Shown here in pieces: positions 1-6,013 of a stretch of DNA of 64,000 nt (position 1 is its first letter; each line of letters begins with the position of its first letter). Origin of the DNA: Allocatelliglobosispora scoriae (GTDB taxonomy: Bacteria; Actinomycetota; Actinomycetes; Mycobacteriales; Micromonosporaceae); the NCBI RefSeq assembly GCF_014204945.1, contig NZ_JACHMN010000002.1, positions 4,363,001-4,427,000 of the forward strand, given 5' to 3'. The notes under the pieces are model-generated. The model was not told where the DNA came from. It did not search any database and worked only from the letters and a program-made list of their open reading frames with translations. The translations under genes were made by a program, and so were the position numbers.

Positions 1-638
1 ATGAGCCGGTCGGCGTAGGGGATGACCCGCTCCAGGCGGTGCTCGGCGATGATGACGGTGACACCGAGGTCGTGCACGAGCCGGGTGATCGCGGCGAGCA
101 CGTCCTCGGCACCGGTCGGGTCGAGGGCCGAGGTCGGCTCGTCGAGCACGAGCACCCGGGGGTGCGGGGTCAGCGCGGCACCGATCGCGACCCGCTGCTG
201 CTGGCCGCCGGAGAGCTCGTGCACGCTGCGGTGCCGCAGGTCGGCCAGGCCCAGCAGGTCGAGGGTCTCCTCGACGCGGGTACGCATCACGTCGCCGGGC
301 AGGGCGAGCTGCTCCATGCTGTAGGCGAGCTCCTCCTCGACGGTGTCGGTCACGAACCCCGCAGCCGGGTCCTGGCCGACGACGCCGACGAGGTCCGCGT
401 ACTCCCGAGGGGGGTGGTTCGCGGTGTCGCGACCGGCGACCGTGACGCGACCGGCGAGCGTGCCCCCGGTGAAGTGCGGCACGAGCCCGTTGATAGCCGC
501 GAGGAAGGTCGACTTGCCGGAGCCGGTGTGGCCGACGACGAGGCACAGCTCGCCCTCGTCGATGCGCAGGTGCACGTCGCGCAGCACGGCGCGGGCGGCG
601 GCGTCGTAGGTGACGCTGACGTGCTCGAATCCGATCAC
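1..638 (-). CDS. ECF-type ABC transporter ATPase (3' part outside window)
   Basis: This is the N-terminal 212 codons of an energy-coupling factor (EcfA/CbiO-type) ATPase that powers vitamin or metal uptake at the inner face of the membrane. The GTG start at 638 overlaps the stop codon of the EcfT gene (GTGA overlap), so the two are translationally coupled. The Walker A motif GHTGSGKS is at residues 36-43, a Q-loop (GQDP) follows, the signature LSGGQQQR is near residue 145 and Walker B (VLVLDEP) near 165. The H-loop region (IIAEHRL) is also present. The reading frame is still open at base 1, so it cannot be seen whether this is a single ATPase or the first half of a duplicated YkoD-type one. 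The substrate is not stated by the sequence; the nearby cobalamin riboswitch suggests a corrinoid. Confidence 0.93.
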   Translation of the reverse strand, partial: MIGFEHVSVTYDAAARAVLRDVHLRIDEGELCLVVGHTGSGKSTFLAAINGLVPHFTGGTLAGRVTVAGRDTANHPPREYADLVGVVGQDPAAGFVTDTVEEELAYSMEQLALPGDVMRTRVEETLDLLGLADLRHRSVHELSGGQQQRVAIGAALTPHPRVLVLDEPTSALDPTGAEDVLAAITRLVHDLGVTVIIAEHRLERVIPYADRL

Positions 639-1792
639 GGGCGGGCTCCTGCGGTGGTCTGGTCGGCGGCCCGGCGCGGCGCGGGGAGTGCGGGACCGGT
701 CCGGTGCCGCGGCGGCGGTGGCGGCGAGGCGAAGGCGGCGAGCGCCGCGACGAGGATCGCAGCCACCGGCAGGATCGGCAGTGTCGGCCACTGCAACGGG
801 TAGAGCGAGGGGTTCAGCGCCGCGGGGTCGTAGCCGGTGCCGAGGTTGAGGACGAGCGCGGTGACGAGGCCGCAGCCCGCGACCGCCCACTCCGGCCACC
901 GCCACGGATCGGGCCGGTAACGGCTGCGCGAGACCCGCCGACCGCCGAGGGCGATGCCCGCCGCGCAGAGCACCAGCCCGGCACCGAAGCCGACCGCGCC
1001 CAGCTCGCGGGGCACGCTCGGGTCGAGCAGCGCGTAGACGCCGATGCAGAGCGCGGCCATCCCGCTCAGCATCAGCAGGCCGGTGAGCCGCCGCGATCCC
1101 CGCGTGGCGCTGCCGGTGCGGCCGTATCCGCGCGAGTCCATCGCCGCGGCGAGACGCAGGGACCGGTCGAGGGCGTCGTGCAGGACCGGGATCGCGATCG
1201 AGCGTAGCGCCCGGAATCCCTTGGCGCGCCCGGCTCGCAGCCGCCGCGCCCGTGCCACCCGCTGCACGCTCTCCACGAGCTGCGGCGCGACCGAGAGCGA
1301 GACGGTGACGGCGACACCGAGTTCATAGAGGGCGCCGGGGAGGATCCGCAGGGCGCGCTTGGGATTGGCGAGGCTGTTGGCGGCACCGATGCAGCAGAGC
1401 AGGCAGGCGAGGCGCAGGCCGTCGACGGCAGCCGAGAGCGTCGCCTCCAGGGAGACCGGGCCGCCGACCTGGACCCCGGCGTACCAGTCGGGTGTCGGCA
1501 GGTGCGGCAGCTCGAAGAGGATGTGGTCCTCGGGGGTGATGCCCGAGGCGAAGATCGACCGGAAGACGATCCGGATCGCGATGACGATCAGCGCCATGAA
1601 CAGGTAGTAGCGGAAACCGCGTGCCCACGGCGCATCCGTACGCCGAGCTGTCACGACGAGGCCGAGGACCGCGAAGATCAGCAGCAGCAGGAGCGGGTTG
1701 CTGGTGCGGCTCGCGGCGGTGGCGAGGGCGATCGCCCACAGCCACCACGCCACCGGATGCAGGGCACGCGGCAGGCGGGTGGTCACGCTCAT
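635..1792 (-). CDS. ECF transporter transmembrane component EcfT
   Basis: A 385-residue membrane protein of the EcfT (CbiQ/YkoC) family, which couples the ATPases to a substrate-binding S component. Several hydrophobic segments are visible (about residues 15-45, 60-75, 120-160 and, after a cytoplasmic stretch, 240-330). The coupling region contains the basic helix after SLSVAPQLVESV and the AMDSRGYGR motif, typical of EcfT helices that contact the ATPases. The ATG at 1792 is chosen because an AGGGGAAG-like ribosome site lies just upstream and homologues begin near the first membrane helix; an upstream in-frame extension would reach into the riboswitch region. No S component is in the window; it may lie beyond base 1. 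The C-terminal tail is Pro/Arg-rich. Confidence 0.9.
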   Translation of the reverse strand: MSVTTRLPRALHPVAWWLWAIALATAASRTSNPLLLLLIFAVLGLVVTARRTDAPWARGFRYYLFMALIVIAIRIVFRSIFASGITPEDHILFELPHLPTPDWYAGVQVGGPVSLEATLSAAVDGLRLACLLCCIGAANSLANPKRALRILPGALYELGVAVTVSLSVAPQLVESVQRVARARRLRAGRAKGFRALRSIAIPVLHDALDRSLRLAAAMDSRGYGRTGSATRGSRRLTGLLMLSGMAALCIGVYALLDPSVPRELGAVGFGAGLVLCAAGIALGGRRVSRSRYRPDPWRWPEWAVAGCGLVTALVLNLGTGYDPAALNPSLYPLQWPTLPILPVAAILVAALAAFASPPPPPRHRTGPALPAPRRAADQTTAGARP

Positions 1793-1889
1793 GCCGACTT
1801 CCCCTGACTGCTGAAACGGCCGCCATCGGACCACACGCGGGCGGATGGCGTCAACGCGGGCGGGTGTCACGTGTGCAATAGGCTGCGAC

Positions 1890-2098
1890 GTTGACATCAC
1901 CGCCCGCATACGGGCAGAGTGAGTGCCGCTCGACAACGTCATAGATTCGCATGCAGGGGAAGTCCGGTAACTTCAGTCCGGCGCTGGCCCGCAACGGTAG
2001 ATCGCAGGCAACCCCTGTGATGAGCCCGATCACCTGCATGCGGATGGCAACTCCAGTCTCCCGTCGTGGCTCACGGGGACCGAGTCCCAGACCTGCCG
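1890..2098 (+). promoter_or_regulatory. Cobalamin (AdoCbl) riboswitch
   Basis: The segment reads as a B12 riboswitch on the plus strand. A short GC hairpin (1902-1915) is followed by the core GGGGAAGTCCGGT (about 1957-1969), a second CCGG-GC-G segment and the diagnostic CCCGCAACGGT stretch (about 1988-1998). The terminal B12 box GAGTCCCAGACCTGCC is at 2082-2097. It ends about 55 bases before the ATG of the secreted protein at 2152, so it should repress that gene when cobalamin is abundant. It does not precede the divergent ecfT gene in sense orientation. The exact 5' boundary is uncertain. Confidence 0.9.
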
Positions 2099-2151
2099 CT
2101 GGTGCGGTGGTGTTTGCCTGCTCGTGTCCCGCGGGCCGGAAAGGCGCCACC

Positions 2152-3180
2152 ATGCGCATAACCCCACGCCACCTGCTCGCCGCCGCGTTGACGGCTGCGG
2201 CGCTGGTCCTGCCGGTCGCGGCACCGGCCGCTGCGGCCCCCACCCTCAACCGGGCGGACGCCGCCGCCGGTTGGCTCGCCCGCCAACTGGTCGACGGCGA
2301 GCGGTTCGAGGTCGTCTTCGACGGCGTCACCTACCCCGACCAGGGCCTCACCATCGACGCGATCTTCGCTTTCGCGGCCACCAAGACCGGCGGCACCTAC
2401 GCGTCGAACGCGATCGGCTGGCTCGCCGAGCCCGGCATCCGCACCGGTTACATCGGTGACGGCACCGACGAGGCGTATGTCGGCGGCACCGCCAAGCTCG
2501 CCCTCGCGGCCCAGGTCACCGGCGCCGACGCCACCGCGTTCGGCGGCGTCGACCTCATCACCCGCCTGCGCGGGCTCCAGACACCGTCCGGGCGGTTCTC
2601 CGACCAGTCCGCCTACGGCGACTACACCAACTCGTTCACCCAGTCCTTCGCCATCCTCACCCTCGACCGGACGGCGGCGGGTGCACCCGCAACGGCGGTC
2701 AGCTACCTCGCCGGGAGCCGGTGCGCCGACGGCGGCTACCCGCTCTACCTCGAGCAGGCCACCTGCGTGAGCGACGTCGACGCCACGGCGCTCGCGACGC
2801 AGGCGCTGATCTCCGCCGGTGACCTCGTCCACGCGTGGCCGGGCCTCACCTGGCTCGTCGGGCAGCAGCAGCCGGGCGGTGGATTCGCCACCTACGGCAC
2901 CGTCAACGCCAACAGCACCGGGCTCGCCGCCGCCGCTCTGCAGACCGGCGGGCGCCTGCTCGCCGCCGCGAAGGCGCGGGCATTCCTGCGCTCGCTGCAG
3001 GTCAACTGCTCGGGGCCGGTGGCCACCCGAGGCGCGATCTCCTACACCACCGGCGCCTTCGACCCCGCAACCGCACCCCGCGCCACCGCCCAGGGCGCGC
3101 TGGGCCTGGCCGCAACGGGCTACGCAACCCTCTCCCTAACCGGCGCGACGCCTTCAGCACCCACCCTCGCCTGCCCCTAA
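2152..3180 (+). CDS. Secreted alpha/alpha-barrel protein, intrinsic factor-like candidate cobalamin binder
   Basis: A 342-residue exported protein. Residues 1-28 form a Sec signal peptide (basic start, Ala/Leu core, cleavage near AAAAP). The mature part consists of repeated helical units with Gly/Gln-rich turns, such as QTPSGRF, CADGGYP and QQQPGGGF. This is the terpene cyclase/prenyltransferase-like toroid that also forms the alpha domain of intrinsic factor and transcobalamin. No catalytic DxDD or zinc-binding prenyltransferase residues are evident. Four cysteines could form disulfides. It lies directly behind a cobalamin riboswitch and diverges from an ECF transporter, so I infer extracellular corrinoid capture for uptake. 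It lacks an obvious DUF4430 beta domain, membrane anchor or lipobox. The ATG at 2152 is chosen over upstream in-frame starts because those lie inside the riboswitch. Confidence 0.8.
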   Translation: MRITPRHLLAAALTAAALVLPVAAPAAAAPTLNRADAAAGWLARQLVDGERFEVVFDGVTYPDQGLTIDAIFAFAATKTGGTYASNAIGWLAEPGIRTGYIGDGTDEAYVGGTAKLALAAQVTGADATAFGGVDLITRLRGLQTPSGRFSDQSAYGDYTNSFTQSFAILTLDRTAAGAPATAVSYLAGSRCADGGYPLYLEQATCVSDVDATALATQALISAGDLVHAWPGLTWLVGQQQPGGGFATYGTVNANSTGLAAAALQTGGRLLAAAKARAFLRSLQVNCSGPVATRGAISYTTGAFDPATAPRATAQGALGLAATGYATLSLTGATPSAPTLACP

Positions 3181-3186
3181 AATCCC

Positions 3187-3250
3187 GTTGATCAAGGGAA
3201 GACTCGCCGCGAATCGGACACCCCGAATGGCGAGTCTTCCCTTGATCAAC
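3187..3250. terminator. Palindromic repeat family A, bidirectional terminator candidate
   Basis: Two perfectly complementary 22-base arms (3187-3208 and 3229-3250, beginning GTTGATCAAGGG) flank a 20-base loop. The element lies between the convergent ends of the secreted barrel protein and the anti-sigma ATPase gene, as expected of a shared terminator. Identical arms with a different loop occur at 35841-35904, so it is a dispersed repeat and not a one-off hairpin. Confidence 0.75.
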
Positions 3251-3263
3251 GCTAATTCAAGGG

Positions 3264-3686
3264 TCAGAGGTGCAGGGTTGCGTGGATTGTCGTGCCGGGG
3301 GAGCGGTTGGTGACCGCGACCTTGTCGGCGAACTGGCGGACTATCCACAGGCCTCGGCCGCCGTCCACGTTCAGGGGAACGGGGCGGGTGCCCACCTGGT
3401 CGGGGTCGCTGATGCCGGGGCCGGCGTCGCTCACCTCGCAGTGCAGCGCGCCGCCCTCGCGCCAGAGTCGCAGCCGGCCCTTGCCGCCGCCGTGGCGGAT
3501 GGCGTTGGTGGCGAGTTCGGTGGCGATGATGAGGAGCTTGCCCAGCTGCTCCTCGCCCATGCCCAACTGGGTCGCGTGCGCCCCGACGGCGGCCCGCAGC
3601 GCGTAGAGCCCGGTGGCGTCGAACTCCTCGACGAGGCCGGCCTCCGTCGCGGATTCCCGGCTCGATGGCTGATCGGCGGCGGTCAT
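3264..3686 (-). CDS. Anti-sigma-type ATP-binding protein (HATPase_c, RsbW-like)
   Basis: A 140-residue single-domain GHKL ATPase of the kind used as serine kinases or sigma-factor antagonists in partner-switching systems. The N box ELATNAIRHGG is near residues 57-67, the G1 motif (VSDAGPGI) near 85-93 and the G2 region (GGRGLWIVRQFAD) near 108-120. No other domain is present. Its ATG overlaps the stop of the upstream MEDS-STAS gene (ATGA), so the two form an operon. The STAS domain of the neighbour is a plausible antagonist partner, but the sigma factor or other target is not in view. Confidence 0.88.
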   Translation of the reverse strand: MTAADQPSSRESATEAGLVEEFDATGLYALRAAVGAHATQLGMGEEQLGKLLIIATELATNAIRHGGGKGRLRLWREGGALHCEVSDAGPGISDPDQVGTRPVPLNVDGGRGLWIVRQFADKVAVTNRSPGTTIHATLHL

Positions 3687-4546
3687 GACGACCTCTGGAT
3701 CCGCATCTGCGGCGCCTGTGCCGCCCCGAGGGCGTCGAAGATCGCGGCTATCACCGGCGGACAGGTGACGATCATCGTACGGTCGGTCGGCAGCGTGAGC
3801 GCCGCCTTCGCGATCGCCGTCGCCGCTGTCACGTCGATGAATCTGAGCCGGGTGAGATTGACATGGATCGTGTGGTCGAGCCGGAACGTCTCGGCGAGCG
3901 CGTGCTGCAGCGGCTCGAGATGGGTGGAGTCGAGCTCACCGGCGATCCGCAGGCCCGGTGGCCGGTGCTGGCGGCAGATCCGCAGCAGCGGGGTGTCGTG
4001 ATAGGCGAGCGCGGCGACCGTCTTGGGGTGCGCGTCGGCGGCGAAGGCGAGCGTGACGGGGTCGAAGATGTCCCGGTCGTACTGGCAGATCACCGCGAGT
4101 TGGCCGTGCGCGAACAGGTCGGCGGCCTGCCTCTCGAACGCGACGAGCTGGTCAGCGGCGACGACCGCGCGGGTCGCCCAGCACATGTCGGCGGTGACCC
4201 GCAGTCCGGGGAAGCCCCGTGACTCGGCGTGGCGCATCTCGTCGGAGATGGCGGAGAGCATCCGCTTCGCGGTGACCGGCCCACCCGCGAGCCATGAGTC
4301 CTGGCTGCCGCGCAGGGCGAGCTGGCCGCGGTGGATCGCGTCGCGGGCAGCGACCTCCCGCAGCACGAGCTCGCCGATCAGGTCGTCCGGCTGGACGGAG
4401 TCGGTGAAGCAGATGATCCGCTGCCCGAGCTGCAGGCCGTCGGCGACGAATTCGGCTACGAGGTCCATCCGTTCATCGGGCTCGGTGAACGTCAGGCAGG
4501 CATGGTCTCCCACGACGATCTGATCAACCGTGACCGCGTCAGCCAT
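3683..4546 (-). CDS. MEDS-domain sensor fused to STAS domain
   Basis: A 287-residue cytoplasmic protein. The N-terminal two thirds resemble the MEDS (MEthanogen/methylotroph DcmR Sensory) domain, seen in the opening VGDHACLTFTEPDERMDLVAEFV and a central MLSAISDEMRHAESRGFPGLRVTADMCW segment. The last roughly 90 residues form a STAS-like domain (LRIAGELDSTHLEPLQHAL, then INLTRLRFIDVTA-type strands), which in anti-sigma antagonists carries a phosphorylatable Ser/Thr. The gene precedes and overlaps an RsbW-like ATPase, giving a two-gene partner-switch module. The start at 4546 has a strong GGGGAGGAG ribosome site. The signal sensed is unknown. Confidence 0.85.
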   Translation of the reverse strand: MADAVTVDQIVVGDHACLTFTEPDERMDLVAEFVADGLQLGQRIICFTDSVQPDDLIGELVLREVAARDAIHRGQLALRGSQDSWLAGGPVTAKRMLSAISDEMRHAESRGFPGLRVTADMCWATRAVVAADQLVAFERQAADLFAHGQLAVICQYDRDIFDPVTLAFAADAHPKTVAALAYHDTPLLRICRQHRPPGLRIAGELDSTHLEPLQHALAETFRLDHTIHVNLTRLRFIDVTAATAIAKAALTLPTDRTMIVTCPPVIAAIFDALGAAQAPQMRIQRSS

Positions 4547-4683
4547 GACGGCTCCTCCCCACATGGCCAGGTCAGGAACGCACCGATACCCAACCGATCG
4601 TCGCATCAAACAGACCGACGGGTTCCGATTTGATGATCGAGACATATCCGGCGGGCGTCAACAGACAGTACCCAGCCGCCGAA

Positions 4684-4722
4684 GGGCGCGTCCGGCCAGA
4701 TCCGCCTCGGCCGGACGCGCCC
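4684..4722. terminator. Rho-independent-type hairpin
   Basis: Perfect 14-base arms (4684-4697 and 4709-4722, GGGCGCGTCCGGCC and its complement) surround an 11-base loop, immediately downstream on the minus strand of the secreted repeat protein that ends at 4729. It is therefore a likely terminator of that gene. Confidence 0.75.
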
Positions 4723-4728
4723 GTCTTG

Positions 4729-5676
4729 TCACAGGTGGGAGATGACGAGGTGCCCGGTGGGGTCGATGTACGAGTAGTAGTGGTAATCGCCGTCCGACGG
4801 CTGGCCGACGCCCGCGGTCGACGGCTCGCCGAGGTTGCCGGCGTAGAAACAGGTCGGGATGCACCCCTCGGAGTAGCCGTAGTAGGCCGAGCCGTCGTCG
4901 CCGCGGAAGGTGACATACAGGTCGGAACCGCCGGAGGAGAGTCCGGGCGCCGCTGTCGTGCCGACCGCCGCGGTCACCTGCGACCGGTTGGTGAGGGTCG
5001 TCGAGCCGGTGAAGGAGGCGACCTTCAGGGTGTGTGCCGCGTCCCCGCTCGCCCAGGCGAGCACGATGCCGAGGTTGCTGCTGCCACTGTCGTCGTAGAC
5101 GAGAGCGGGCGCGGCCACCGTGGTGTCGGCGAGGGTGACCCGGTTGGTGAGGGTCATCGCGCCGGTGGTCGCGCAGGCGGAGCTGTTGAGCCGCCCGATG
5201 TTGATCCGGTTGCTCGGATCCACCCAGGCCAGGTGGCGCACCCCGCTCGGGTCGGTGGCGAGTGCGGGTGCGTGGATCGACACGACGCCGGTGAAGGCGG
5301 TCCGGCAGGTCAGTGCGGCCCCCGTCGTGTAGGCGGCGGTCAGCGTGTTGCCGTTGTTCCCGGCCGGCCAGGCGACGAAGACACCGGCGCCGTCACCGTC
5401 GAGGGCGGCGCCCTCGCCCTGCGGCACCCGCTCGGCACCGGGGACCTTGGTGATGCGCAGCCCGGCACTGGTGGAGTAGCCGATCACCAGGTCTTTCGCC
5501 GCCGCCGTGCCGGAGGTGCCGGCCCAGGCGACGTAGAGGCGCGCGCCGACGATCGCGAGTGCGGGTCGGCCGCTGCCGGTGTTGCCGGTGGTGAGCGCGG
5601 ACGCGGGCGTCGGCGCCAGTGTCGCGGTGAGGATCGCAGCGGCCCCGGCGAGCAGGGCCAGCCGTCGACGATTCAT
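4729..5676 (-). CDS. Secreted repeat protein of unknown function (beta-propeller-like)
   Basis: A 315-residue exported protein with a clear signal peptide (MNRRRLALLAG, Ala-rich core, cleavage near ASA). The mature region has recurring strand-rich units of about 45-50 residues with motifs such as GRPALAIVGARLYVAWAG, GAGVFVAWPAG, SGVRHLAWVD and GIVLAWASG. This pattern is typical of BNR/sialidase-type beta-propeller blades, but no Asp-box or catalytic residues stand out, so an enzymatic role is not supported. Four cysteines lie mostly in the C-terminal half. The start has GGAG seven bases upstream. A LacI-type palindrome 45 bases upstream of the start suggests carbon-source control together with the cellulases. 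I do not recognise a specific family. Confidence 0.75.
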   Translation of the reverse strand: MNRRRLALLAGAAAILTATLAPTPASALTTGNTGSGRPALAIVGARLYVAWAGTSGTAAAKDLVIGYSTSAGLRITKVPGAERVPQGEGAALDGDGAGVFVAWPAGNNGNTLTAAYTTGAALTCRTAFTGVVSIHAPALATDPSGVRHLAWVDPSNRINIGRLNSSACATTGAMTLTNRVTLADTTVAAPALVYDDSGSSNLGIVLAWASGDAAHTLKVASFTGSTTLTNRSQVTAAVGTTAAPGLSSGGSDLYVTFRGDDGSAYYGYSEGCIPTCFYAGNLGEPSTAGVGQPSDGDYHYYSYIDPTGHLVISHL

Positions 5677-5720
5677 GGTCACTCCAGGATGTAGAGACAC
5701 GCGGGACGGATGGATCAATC

Positions 5721-5734
5721 GGAGAGCGCTCTCT
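5721..5734. promoter_or_regulatory. LacI-family operator-like palindrome
   Basis: GGAGAGCGCTCTCT is a near-perfect palindrome with the central AGCGCT of CebR-type boxes. It lies 45 bases upstream of the secreted repeat protein (start 5676, minus strand). The remaining intergenic region up to ovoA at 6014 shows no other clear element apart from an AT-rich stretch near 5880-5940. Confidence 0.55.
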
Positions 5735-6013
5735 AGGGCGTAAGTGTCGATGGGCCCGAGCTACGCGTCAAGAACCGTTTTCGATGCCTCGATTGCCGCG
5801 TACACGCAATATTTCGGACGCGGATTGTTCATCGGCGGAGGCTGTTCGGCTCGAAAATCCCGACGAGATCGGCTGGTACGACGAGTTTTATATTGATGCA
5901 TCGTTACATCTGGCAATTTAAGCGAAGCGATGTAATCCCAGATGTCGAACACTGGACCGGTCCCGCTGGCTCCATCCAGCGCCAGTCGAGGCGCCGAGAA
6001 GAGGAAGGTAGGA

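Noticed and set aside
1951-2151. Upstream extension of the secreted barrel protein
   Set aside because: It would be encoded by the riboswitch and would bury the signal peptide.
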